From NCBI GenBank assembly GCA_035949055.1, contig DASZIO010000025.1, positions 1 to 22,599 on the forward strand: a stretch of 22,599 nt of DNA, in the 5' to 3' direction. The notes beneath the pieces are model-generated. The model was not told the DNA's origin. It was given only the letters and a program-made list of their open reading frames with translations, and ran no database searches. Numbering within the stretch: the first letter of the stretch is position 1; the number at the start of each line of letters is the position of its first letter. Shown here in pieces: positions 1 to 8,277 of the stretch. A program made the translations under genes and the position numbers. This DNA comes from Bog-756 sp035949055 (GTDB lineage: Bacteria; Actinomycetota; Acidimicrobiia; Acidimicrobiales; RAAP-2).

Positions 1-993
<993 letters not shown>

Positions 994-1121
994 CCCACCG
1001 CCTCCATCCGCGGTCAGCTAGTGCGACCAAGTCTACAGGCGCCCGTGCAGCCCGCACCCGCACCATCCTGGCTGAATCCAATGTCCCGGTCATCGGCATC
1101 CTGGCCTATCGTCTGTAGGAA

Positions 1122-2099
1122 GTGAATGCCGTAGACCTCCTCGGGCTTCCCGCACTCGAAGATCAGCTGCAGCAGCTCGAGCCCCTGCTCGTCGAATCCG
1201 TGGTGACCGGCGACGTCTTCCTGGACGAGGTCACGACCCACCTGTTGGCGGCCGGGGGCAAGCGATTGCGCCCCATCCTGGCCCTGGCGGCGGCGACGGC
1301 AGGAGCAGGGACGGCCTCCCGGGAGGACCTACTCGGGGCAACGGCGGTCGAGCTCGTCCATCTCGCGTCGCTCTACCACGACGATGTCATGGACGAGGCC
1401 ACGGTGCGTCGCAATGTCGAGAGCGTCAATTCGCGGTTCGGCAACCTGGTGGCCATCGTGGCCGGCGACTTCCTGCTGGCCCGGTCGGCCGAGATCGCGG
1501 CCGGGCTGGGGACCGAGATCGCCGGGCTGCTGGCGGCCACGCTGGGTGAACTTTGCCGGGGACAGGTGGCCGAGGTGCACGCCGCGTTTCAGGTGAACCG
1601 GAGCCAGGACGCGTACCGCGACGCCATCACCGGGAAGACGGCCGCACTCATGTCCACATCGTGCCGGATCGGCGCCCTCACGGGAGGGCTGGAACGGGAC
1701 CACGTCGAGGCGCTCACCTCGTTCGGCCGCTACTTCGGCATGATCTTCCAGGTGCGCGACGACATCCTCGACGTCATCGGCACCGAAGCCGAGCTGGGCA
1801 AACCGGCCGGGCAGGACCTGGCCGAAGGCATCTACACCCTCCCCGTGCTCCTGGCCCTGGCCGACCCGGAGACCGGTCCCGAGCTCCGTCCATTGCTCGG
1901 CCAACCCCTCGGGCAACCCGAACGGGACAAGGCCCGGTCGATCGTGGCCGCGTCGGGGGCCATCGGCGGGTCCACCCTGGTCGCCCGCCGCTACGCCGAG
2001 CTGGCCGAGGGAGCCATCGGCTCGGCCCCGCCGACCGGCCTGGCCGGCTCCTTCGCCACCCTCGCCCACGCGCTGGTCGACGACCTCCCCGCCGACTGA
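1122..2099 (+). CDS. Polyprenyl diphosphate synthase (trans-isoprenyl transferase)
   Basis: Condenses isopentenyl diphosphate onto an allylic diphosphate to make a trans-polyprenyl diphosphate, such as a menaquinone side chain. The 325 residues carry GGKRLRP (45-51), the first aspartate-rich motif DDVMD (87-91), GKTAAL (171-176) and the second motif DDILD (213-217). These are the substrate and magnesium sites of the family. The residue five before the first Asp is Ala (82), which in this family allows long products, so a heptaprenyl- or longer-chain enzyme is more likely than a farnesyl synthase; the exact length cannot be read. The start is GTG: an in-frame TAG at 1116-1118 rules out anything earlier. 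An AGGA lies only 1 base before it, too close for a normal ribosome site, so the true start may be internal or leaderless. It is divergent from clpC and convergent with the next gene. Confidence 0.93.
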   Translation: MNAVDLLGLPALEDQLQQLEPLLVESVVTGDVFLDEVTTHLLAAGGKRLRPILALAAATAGAGTASREDLLGATAVELVHLASLYHDDVMDEATVRRNVESVNSRFGNLVAIVAGDFLLARSAEIAAGLGTEIAGLLAATLGELCRGQVAEVHAAFQVNRSQDAYRDAITGKTAALMSTSCRIGALTGGLERDHVEALTSFGRYFGMIFQVRDDILDVIGTEAELGKPAGQDLAEGIYTLPVLLALADPETGPELRPLLGQPLGQPERDKARSIVAASGAIGGSTLVARRYAELAEGAIGSAPPTGLAGSFATLAHALVDDLPAD

Positions 2100-2108
2100 A
2101 TCCGGCCC

Positions 2109-2128
2109 GCCGGCCCGTCCAGGCCGGC
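2109..2128. terminator. GC-rich hairpin between convergent genes
   Basis: GCCGGCC (2109-2115) and GGCCGGC (2122-2128) form a perfect 7-bp stem around a 6-base loop. It lies 9 bases after the polyprenyl synthase stop and 11 bases beyond the stop of the opposing gene. No T-tract follows on either strand, so it is only a candidate bidirectional terminator. Confidence 0.4.
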
Positions 2129-2139
2129 CCGGGGGCCCC

Positions 2140-2574
2140 TCAGACCAGGATCGAGTGGTTACCGGCCGGGCCGGTGGTGCCGGACGGAGGGTTGCTCGAC
2201 TTCCCGGCGGGGGGCGCACTCACCTGGCACTTGGCCTCGATCTTCGCCTTCCGCTTGTCCAAACGCGCCTTGTAGGACGGGTTCTCGAGCCGGGCGATCC
2301 GCCGGCTGATGCGGTCGGCCCGCTTGGTGTTGCCGTTCTGCTTGGCTTTGGTCTCCGCCGCGTTGAGCTGGGGTAGCCGGCGGGCGATGCGCGCCTCGGT
2401 GGCCTGGATGCGGGCGAGCACCTTGGTGGCCCGCGCGCAGTTGAAGTGGGAAGCACCCTTCGCCGCGCTGCCGCTCGGCGCCGCGGCGGCCACGCCGGCC
2501 GTGGTCAGTGCCATGGACCCGACGACCACCGCGCCGATCATCAGTCTCTTCACGGTCGAGAGCCCGTGGGTCAT
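2140..2574 (-). CDS. Small exported, lysine/arginine-rich helical protein of unknown function
   Basis: I do not recognise the family. The 144-residue product begins with a Sec-type signal peptide: basic residues to K9-R10, a hydrophobic core at 11-29, and an AAAA cleavage area near 29-33. The mature part (about 47-115) is strongly helical, charged and K/R-rich, with RIARRLPQL and RISRRIARL patterns that suggest a helical hairpin or coiled coil. It has two cysteines, C46 and C116, one on each side of that region, so a disulfide clamp outside the cell is possible. The tail is rich in Pro, Ser and Gly. The ATG at the complement of 2572-2574 was chosen over an upstream in-frame start because AGGAGG (complement of 2584-2589) lies 9 bases before it and the signal peptide then sits at the N-terminus. 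Confidence 0.8.
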   Translation of the reverse strand: MTHGLSTVKRLMIGAVVVGSMALTTAGVAAAAPSGSAAKGASHFNCARATKVLARIQATEARIARRLPQLNAAETKAKQNGNTKRADRISRRIARLENPSYKARLDKRKAKIEAKCQVSAPPAGKSSNPPSGTTGPAGNHSILV

Positions 2575-2713
2575 CGCTTGCCACCTCCTGTGGGGCCGAC
2601 TGTCGCGGCACCCTGCCCGGTCATGCCCAGCGCCGACGGGTGGTGCCCGATCCGACGGCCATGAGCGTGAGCCCGGACCCCACGGTAGCGAACAAACGGT
2701 GGGTGCTTCGGCC

Positions 2714-2748
2714 GACAACTTGTCATAGGTAGTGCCAACTGTTAGCCT
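2714..2748 (+). promoter_or_regulatory. Promoter and palindromic operator candidate for the SRPBCC-sulfatase pair
   Basis: TTGTCA (2720-2725, five of six matches to TTGACA), a 17-base spacer and TAGCCT (2743-2748, a TAnnnT box) form a plausible sigma-70-type promoter. It would start transcription near 2755, about 30 bases before the GTG at 2787. The -35 box overlaps a perfect palindrome, GACAA-C-TTGTC (2714-2724), which could bind a repressor. TTGTCA also pairs imperfectly with TGCCAA (2733-2738). Confidence 0.5.
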
Positions 2749-2786
2749 CGCCTGATGCTGCTGGACCCGGCTCCGGGGCGGCGCGG

Positions 2787-3263
2787 GTGACGGCGCGGCG
2801 CGGCAGCGTGCGCCACCAGCTCCGCGTGGCGGCCGAGGCGGAGTCGGTCTGGGCGCTGGTCGGCGACCCCGCCCGCCTGCCCGAATGGTTCCCGGGCATC
2901 GAGGCGTGCGTCGTCGAGGACGACCTCCGGACCGTCACCACCCGCTCCGGGTTGCCCATGCCGGAACGGCTCCTCACCGTCGACCCCACCCTGCGACGGC
3001 TGCAATACCGCATCACCGCCCCGCTCTTCGTCGAGCACCTCGGGACGGTCGACGTCCTGGACCTGGGGGATGGGACCTCGCTGGTGGTCTACAGCACCGA
3101 CGCCGAGCCGGCCGCGCTGGCCCTGGTCATCGGGGGAGCAGCCCGGGCCGCCTTGGCCCGGCTCCCCGCCGCGCTCGGCCTCGGCCACGCGGAAGGCGAC
3201 GGCGACGACAGCCGGCGCGGTCGGGGCCCTGGCCACCATCCCCCGACCCCTGGAGGCCGATGA
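2787..3263 (+). CDS. SRPBCC (START-like/polyketide cyclase-like) ligand-binding protein
   Basis: A 158-residue cytoplasmic protein with the SRPBCC pattern. It opens with a beta strand, then AEAESVWALVGDPARLPEWF (residues 16-35), the usual family opening where a helix leads to the W-F pair. Alternating beta strands follow (LRTVTT, RLQYRI, GTSLVVY) and a long C-terminal helix near 110-135. Members bind hydrophobic ligands in a deep cavity and may be cyclases, hydrolases or carriers; the ligand cannot be read. The last 25 or so residues are low-complexity Gly/Arg/Pro and probably disordered. The start is GTG with only a weak G-rich site upstream. The TGA stop overlaps the sulfatase start region (ATGATG, 3260-3265), so the two are likely co-translated and work on related molecules. 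Confidence 0.8.
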   Translation: MTARRGSVRHQLRVAAEAESVWALVGDPARLPEWFPGIEACVVEDDLRTVTTRSGLPMPERLLTVDPTLRRLQYRITAPLFVEHLGTVDVLDLGDGTSLVVYSTDAEPAALALVIGGAARAALARLPAALGLGHAEGDGDDSRRGRGPGHHPPTPGGR

Positions 3264-4807
3264 TGGCCCGTCGCATCCTGTTCGTGACCACCGACCAACA
3301 GCGGTTCGACACCCTCGGGTGCAACGGCGGGCAGCTGGCGCGCACGCCGGTCGTGGACCGGTTGGCCGCGGATGGAATCCGGTTCGACCGGGCCCAGCCG
3401 CAATCGGTGGTGTGCATGCCCTCGCGCTCGACCATCCTCACCGGCCAGCACCCGAGCACCCACGGGGTGTGGATGAACGGGGTACCGCTGCCAGTCGACG
3501 CGCCGTCCGTCGCCGACCTCCTCCGGTGCGCCGGTTACCGGACCGCGCTCATCGGCAAGGCGCATTTCGAACCGTTCATCGATCCCTTCCTCCGCTTCAC
3601 CGAGAACGCGCTGAGCCTCACCGGTGCCGAGCCGCCCGAGGGTTCCCACCGCGGCTTCGGCCACCTCGAGCTGGCCACCCACGGTGCCATCGGCCCACTC
3701 CACTACGCGCGCTGGCTGGCCACCGAGCACCCTGGGTCGGTCGGCTACTACTACCCCGCGCTGGACGGATCACTCCAAGTCAACGCGACCGGTGGCGGGG
3801 ACAGCGGTGCGCCCCAGGTCAAGGTCAATCCCATCGAGCGCGGCATCTACCACACCGATTGGGTGGCGGATCGGACCATCGGGTGGCTCGACACACTCGA
3901 TGCGGACGAGGACTGGTTCTGCTGGATGAGCTTTCCCGACCCCCACCATCCCTGGGACCCACCCCAGTCGGAGATGGGACGGATCGACTGGCGCGACGTG
4001 CCGCTGCCGCCCGGCTACGGCCAGGACCGGGACCAACGTGAGGCCGTCCTCGACGCCAAACCACGACACTGGCGCCTGTGGTACGACGGGACGCTGGTAT
4101 CCAACTACGAGGCGCCCGCCGAGTGGGTGCCGGCCACGCTCACCGCCGATCAGGTGCGCGAGGTCAACGCACGCAACGCCGTCGAATGCGAGCTCATCGA
4201 CGAAGCCCTTGGCCGGGTGCTCACCCGGGTGGCCGAGCGGGGCTGGGACGACGACCTCGACGTCGTGTTCACCACTGACCACGGCGAGCTCCAGGGTGAT
4301 TTCGGGCTGCTGTTCAAGGGTCCGTACCACGTCGACGCCCTGATTCGACTCCCGTTGGTGTGGCGCCCGGCCCCCGCCGGCCGCATCGCGCCGGCCGTGG
4401 TGACCAGACCGGTGGGGCTGGTCGACCTGGCCCCCACCTTCTGTTCCATGGCCGGACTCGAGCCGCCGGAGTGGATGGAGGGCCGGCCGTTGCCCGTCGA
4501 CGACGCCGACGCCGAGTCCCGCGGCTTCGAGCGCGTCCTCACCGAGTGGGACAGTGATCTCTTCGGCGTCGATGTCCACCTGCGAACCCTCATGCGGGAC
4601 CACTGGGTGTGCAGCACCTACCTGCCCGGCACGTCGCACGACGGGACCGAGGGTGAGCTCTACGACCTCGGGGAGGACCCGTTGCAGCGGGTCAATCTCT
4701 GGGACGACCCGGCCAGACGCGCCGTCCGCGACGACCTGGTCGCCGACCTCTGGGACCATCAACCCGCATCCCGCCGGCCCCGGCTTGCCCTCGAGGCGCC
4801 GGTCTGA
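3263..4807 (+). CDS. Cytoplasmic type I (formylglycine) sulfatase or related hydrolase
   Basis: A 514-residue alkaline-phosphatase-superfamily hydrolase. C51 lies in CMPSRSTILTG (51-61), the sulfatase signature in which Cys is oxidised to formylglycine, the catalytic nucleophile. Metal and active-site residues are visible: D11 in TTDQQ (9-13), R55, K99 in GKAH, and D339-H340 in TTDHGE. The C-terminus has the usual ELYDLGEDPLQRVNLWDDP segment. It probably cleaves sulfate esters, though phosphonate monoester hydrolases share the signature. No signal peptide is present, so it should act inside the cell, unlike many secreted sulfatases. No formylglycine-generating enzyme gene is in the window. 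I chose ATG 3263 because GGAGG (3252-3256) is 6 bases upstream; ATG 3260 would add one Met. It follows the SRPBCC gene directly and is convergent with coaX. Confidence 0.93.
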   Translation: MARRILFVTTDQQRFDTLGCNGGQLARTPVVDRLAADGIRFDRAQPQSVVCMPSRSTILTGQHPSTHGVWMNGVPLPVDAPSVADLLRCAGYRTALIGKAHFEPFIDPFLRFTENALSLTGAEPPEGSHRGFGHLELATHGAIGPLHYARWLATEHPGSVGYYYPALDGSLQVNATGGGDSGAPQVKVNPIERGIYHTDWVADRTIGWLDTLDADEDWFCWMSFPDPHHPWDPPQSEMGRIDWRDVPLPPGYGQDRDQREAVLDAKPRHWRLWYDGTLVSNYEAPAEWVPATLTADQVREVNARNAVECELIDEALGRVLTRVAERGWDDDLDVVFTTDHGELQGDFGLLFKGPYHVDALIRLPLVWRPAPAGRIAPAVVTRPVGLVDLAPTFCSMAGLEPPEWMEGRPLPVDDADAESRGFERVLTEWDSDLFGVDVHLRTLMRDHWVCSTYLPGTSHDGTEGELYDLGEDPLQRVNLWDDPARRAVRDDLVADLWDHQPASRRPRLALEAPV

Positions 4808-4811
4808 GGAA

Positions 4812-4837
4812 GAACCGCGTGAGGCGTCGACCGGTTC
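4812..4837. terminator. Small inverted repeat between the convergent sulfatase and coaX genes
   Basis: GAACCG (4812-4817) and CGGTTC (4832-4837) are perfect complements around a 14-base loop. They occupy the whole 28-base gap and overlap the coaX stop codon. There is no T-tract, so it is a weak candidate bidirectional terminator. Confidence 0.3.
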
Positions 4838-5675
4838 AGGCGTCTCGGGCGGCGGTGAGGATGGGCAGGTTGCGCTCGAAGACGATGCGCAGTCCGTGCA
4901 GGGTGAGCCACGGTTCGACGTACTCGATCTCGTCGGAATAGGGCGCGATGAGCTCGGACAGCCCCCCGGTGCCGACCACCGTGGATTCGCCCAGCACCGC
5001 CGCGAACCGGCGGCACAGACCGTCGACCTGGGCGGCGAACCCGAACAGCGCACCGGACTGGATCGACTCCACCGTTGACTTGCCGATGACGCTCCGCGGC
5101 TCCACCAGCTCGACCCGTCGCAGCGCGGCGGCTTGGGCGAACAGGGCGTCGAGGCTGACGGCCACACCCGGCGTGATGGCACCCCCGAGGTACTCCCCGG
5201 CCGCGGAGATGGCGTCGAAGGTGGTGGCCGTCCCGAGGTCGACCACGATGCAGGGCCCCCCGAACAGGTCGTAGGCCCCGACGCCGTTGGCGATGCGGTC
5301 CGCGCCGACCTCCTTCGGGTTGTCGTAGAGGATCGGCATCCCGCTCTTCACGCCCGGCTCGAGCACCACCGACGGGACGTCGAACCACCGGGTGATCATC
5401 TGGCGCAGGTTGGCGGTGACCAGCGGTACGGAGGAGGTCACCGCGATCCCGCTCACCGCGGTATCGATGTCGAGGCCGTCGAGATCGAGCAGCTGGGTGA
5501 GAAGCAGGGCGTGCTCGTCGGGCGTTCGCTCGGCCACCGTGGAGAGGCGCCAGTGGTGGGCCAGCCCCGCCGGTTCGTTCCCCTCCCGCGGCCCGGTCGT
5601 CTCCGGTGCGGTGACGTCGTCGGCGAACAGGCCGACGACCGTCTCGGTGTTCCCGACGTCGATGGCCAGCAGCAT
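4836..5675 (-). CDS. coaX: Type III pantothenate kinase
   Basis: Phosphorylates pantothenate with ATP, the first step of coenzyme A synthesis. The 279 residues show DVGNT (6-10, phosphate-binding loop), GADR with catalytic-base D126 (124-127), VVDLGTATTFD (144-154) and GGAITPGV (164-171), all typical of CoaX. A loop at about 20-41, rich in Thr, Pro and Gly, is longer than in many homologues and separates two N-terminal strands. The ATG at the complement of 5673-5675 was chosen because the protein then opens MLLAIDVGNT; it lies one base after the nadC stop, so the two are probably translationally coupled. This is the last gene of the minus-strand cofactor block. In M. tuberculosis, lysS follows close behind; here a convergent gene on the other strand follows. 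Confidence 0.97.
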   Translation of the reverse strand: MLLAIDVGNTETVVGLFADDVTAPETTGPREGNEPAGLAHHWRLSTVAERTPDEHALLLTQLLDLDGLDIDTAVSGIAVTSSVPLVTANLRQMITRWFDVPSVVLEPGVKSGMPILYDNPKEVGADRIANGVGAYDLFGGPCIVVDLGTATTFDAISAAGEYLGGAITPGVAVSLDALFAQAAALRRVELVEPRSVIGKSTVESIQSGALFGFAAQVDGLCRRFAAVLGESTVVGTGGLSELIAPYSDEIEYVEPWLTLHGLRIVFERNLPILTAARDA

Positions 5676-5676
5676 G

Positions 5677-6582
5677 TCAGCCCGCCCGCCCGGCGCGGGC
5701 CGACAGATCGAATCCCAGATCCAGCACCGGAGCCGAGTGGGTGAGCGCGCCGACCGAGATGAGGTCCGCACCGGCGGCGGCCAACAGCGGCGCGCGCTCC
5801 AAGCTGACCCCGCCCGACACCTCGACCAGCAGCCCGGCCGCGTGCACCTCAGGCGCGCAGTCGGCCACCTCCCCGGGTGTCATGTTGTCGAGCATGATCA
5901 GGGCCGCTCCGGCGGCCACCGCTTCGGTCACCTGTTCGGCCCGGTCGCACTCCACCTCCACCATGCGCCCGGGCCATCGGCGCCGGGCCAGGCCCACCGC
6001 CTCGGTGATGGTGACGCCGGCCAGATGGTTGTCCTTGATGAGCACGGCGTCGGAGAGATTGGCGCGGTGGTTGTGGCCTCCCCCGGCCCGCACCGCCGCC
6101 TTCTCCAGCGCGCGGAGGCCCGGGGTGGTCTTGCGGGTGTCGAGGACCCGGGAGGCCGGGTTGACGGCTGTCACCGCGTCCACGTAGCGACGCGTGACGC
6201 TGGCCACACCCGAGAGGTGACCGAGGAAGTTGAGCACCGTTCGCTCGGCGGTGAGCAAGGGCCGGAGCGGTCCGGACACGCGGGCGAGGACGTCGCCGGG
6301 TGACACCCCCCCACCGTCTGGCACGATCCACTCGGCGCAGAGCGACGGATCGACCTGGCGGAGCGTCTCGAGGGCGCAGGCCCGGCCGGCCACCACCCCA
6401 TGGCTGCGGCTCACGATGTCGACCGAGGCGGTGGCGTCCTCGGCCACGAGGGAGGCGCTGAGGTCGCCGAGCGGGAGCACGTCCTCGGCGATGGCCCGGC
6501 CCACCGCCTCGACCACCGCGGGGCGGGGCGGATCGACCCCGGCAGGATCGGCGGAGGTGGGCGACTCCGGCAGTCGGCTCAT
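5677..6582 (-). CDS. nadC: Nicotinate-nucleotide pyrophosphorylase (quinolinate phosphoribosyltransferase)
   Basis: Converts quinolinate and PRPP to nicotinate mononucleotide, CO2 and pyrophosphate, in de novo NAD synthesis. The 301-residue protein has the family length. Key motifs are ERTVLNFLGHLSG (113-125), DTRKTTPGLRALEK (148-161) with the substrate-binding Arg and Lys, GGGHNHR (167-173), and IKDNH (182-186). The C-terminal barrel shows ECD, LDNM and SGGV strand ends. The first 20 or so residues are a Pro-rich extension before the family fold begins. ATG (complement of 6580-6582) overlaps the nadB TGA by 4 bases (ATGA), a sign of coupled translation with the enzyme that makes its upstream precursor. 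Confidence 0.97.
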   Translation of the reverse strand: MSRLPESPTSADPAGVDPPRPAVVEAVGRAIAEDVLPLGDLSASLVAEDATASVDIVSRSHGVVAGRACALETLRQVDPSLCAEWIVPDGGGVSPGDVLARVSGPLRPLLTAERTVLNFLGHLSGVASVTRRYVDAVTAVNPASRVLDTRKTTPGLRALEKAAVRAGGGHNHRANLSDAVLIKDNHLAGVTITEAVGLARRRWPGRMVEVECDRAEQVTEAVAAGAALIMLDNMTPGEVADCAPEVHAAGLLVEVSGGVSLERAPLLAAAGADLISVGALTHSAPVLDLGFDLSARAGRAG

Positions 6583-8270
6583 CGTGGCGACCCCGCCCCA
6601 CCCTCGCCGGCCCGGGTGGCCTCCCCCACATGGACGATGCGCCGGCGCCAGTCCTCATCCGGCCGGGGATGGTCGCTACGGGCGTGCGCACCCCGCGTCT
6701 CGGTGCGCAGCGCGGCCGACACCAGCAGACCGGTGGCCGCCGTGACCAGGTTGGCCAACTCACCGCCGGCCCGGTCGGCGACCCGGAACGCCAGATCGGC
6801 GCCGATGGCGTCCACCACGGCTTTCGCTCCGGCCAGCGACGCCGCGTCGCGGACCACACCGGCGCCTTCGATCATGGCGCGCTGCAGCCCGTCGCGCGCC
6901 TTGACCACGTCACCGGCACCGCCCCCCTCCGCCCGGCCGCCCGGTGGGAGCGGCTGACGCACCGCTCCGCCGGACCGCTCGACCACGACGGGCGGTGCCG
7001 GGCCCGGGCCGGGGCCGCCGTAGAGGGCCCGCATCGCCCCGGTGGACGCCGGACCGTCGACACCCCCCACGATCGCCTCCGCCAGCCGGGCCCCGAAGAC
7101 CATGCCCTCGAGCAGCGAGTTGGAGGCCAGCCGGTTGGCGCCGTGCACCCCGGTACAGGCCACCTCGCCGGCGGCCCACAGGCCGGGGAGTCCGCTGGCC
7201 CCGGACAGGTCGGTGAGCACACCGCCCGAGAGATAGTGCGCGGCCGGAGCGATGGGCAGCCAGTCCTCGGAGGGATCGAGACCGATGGCCCGCAGCGACC
7301 CGGCGATGGTCGGGAACCGGGCGTCGAACGAGTCGAGCCCGGTGGCGTCGAGCCAGAGGTTCTCGACCCCCGCCGTGCGCATCCGCTCGGCCATGGCCCG
7401 GCTGACCACGTCCCGGGGAGCCAGCTCGTCGACGAAGCGCTCACCCGCCGCGTCGCGCAGGATGGCGCCGTGTCCGCGGAGTGCCTCCGACAGCAAGGGC
7501 CGGGGCATCGCCGGATGGTGCAGGGCAGTGGGGTGGAACTGCATGAACTCCACGTCGGCCACCGGCACGCCGGCCCGCAACGCCATGGCCAACCCGTCGG
7601 CGGTGGCCTCGGCCGGATTGGTGGTGACGGCGAACAGCTGCCCCGCCCCGCCGGTGGCGAGGACGGTGTGCTCGGCCCGCACCTCGACGGGCGTCCCGTC
7701 GGCGTCGAGGGCGCGCACGCCACGGCACCGCCCCGCCTCGACCAGCAGGTCGATGGCGAACCACTCCTCCATCACCGCGGTGGCGCTCGCTCGGGTGGCA
7801 TCCACCAGGGCCCGTTCGACTTCGGCGCCGGTGGCCGCACCGCCGGCGTGGACGACCCGGGCCATCGAGTGGCCACCCTCCCGGGACAGGGCCAGGGCTC
7901 CGCCCGGTTGTCGATCGAAGACGGCGCCGAGGGCGATGAGCTCCTCCACCCGTGACGGTCCCTCGTCCACTAGCACCCGCACCGCGTCGGTGTCGCACAG
8001 CCCGGCCCCGGCGGCCAGGGTGTCGGCCAGATGAAGATCGGTCGAGTCCTCGTCGCCACCGAGCACGGCGGCCACGCCGCCCTGGGCCCAGCGCGTGGCG
8101 GACTGGGACAGCTCAGCCTTGGTCAGCACGCCGACCCGTAGCCCGTCGGCCCCGCGGGGGCGGGTGGCCGACAACGGCCCGGCCAGCCGCACCGCCGCGG
8201 ACAACCCCGCTACCCCGCTGCCGAGGACCAGGACGTCGAGCGCGCCCGGCGTCACGTCAGAGCCGGTCAC
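6579..8270 (-). CDS. nadB: L-aspartate oxidase
   Basis: FAD enzyme that oxidises L-aspartate to iminoaspartate, which quinolinate synthase (NadA) condenses to quinolinate. No nadA is in this window. The 563 residues show the dinucleotide-binding motif LGSGVAGLSAA (16-26), then SATRWAQGGVAA, the substrate region FMQFHPTALHHP, FVDELAPRDVVSRA, and the C-terminal FAD segment HGANRLASNSLLEG. These separate it from succinate dehydrogenase flavoproteins. A C-terminal helical domain follows a Gly/Pro-rich insert near residues 415-450. The start is GTG (complement of 8268-8270), seven bases after the panC stop, and its stop overlaps nadC by 4 bases. Confidence 0.96.
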   Translation of the reverse strand: MTGSDVTPGALDVLVLGSGVAGLSAAVRLAGPLSATRPRGADGLRVGVLTKAELSQSATRWAQGGVAAVLGGDEDSTDLHLADTLAAGAGLCDTDAVRVLVDEGPSRVEELIALGAVFDRQPGGALALSREGGHSMARVVHAGGAATGAEVERALVDATRASATAVMEEWFAIDLLVEAGRCRGVRALDADGTPVEVRAEHTVLATGGAGQLFAVTTNPAEATADGLAMALRAGVPVADVEFMQFHPTALHHPAMPRPLLSEALRGHGAILRDAAGERFVDELAPRDVVSRAMAERMRTAGVENLWLDATGLDSFDARFPTIAGSLRAIGLDPSEDWLPIAPAAHYLSGGVLTDLSGASGLPGLWAAGEVACTGVHGANRLASNSLLEGMVFGARLAEAIVGGVDGPASTGAMRALYGGPGPGPAPPVVVERSGGAVRQPLPPGGRAEGGGAGDVVKARDGLQRAMIEGAGVVRDAASLAGAKAVVDAIGADLAFRVADRAGGELANLVTAATGLLVSAALRTETRGAHARSDHPRPDEDWRRRIVHVGEATRAGEGGAGSPR

Positions 8271-8277
8271 GCCGGGG

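Noticed and set aside
1107..1112. TATCGT as a -10 box before the polyprenyl synthase gene
   Set aside because: No -35 is visible at a suitable distance and the spacing to the start fits poorly.
3770..5182. A 470-codon minus-strand frame covering part of the sulfatase and coaX
   Set aside because: It is antisense to the sulfatase and out of frame with coaX, both of which have clear motifs.
6630..7955. A 441-codon plus-strand frame inside nadB
   Set aside because: It is antisense to nadB, which shows complete FAD and substrate motifs.
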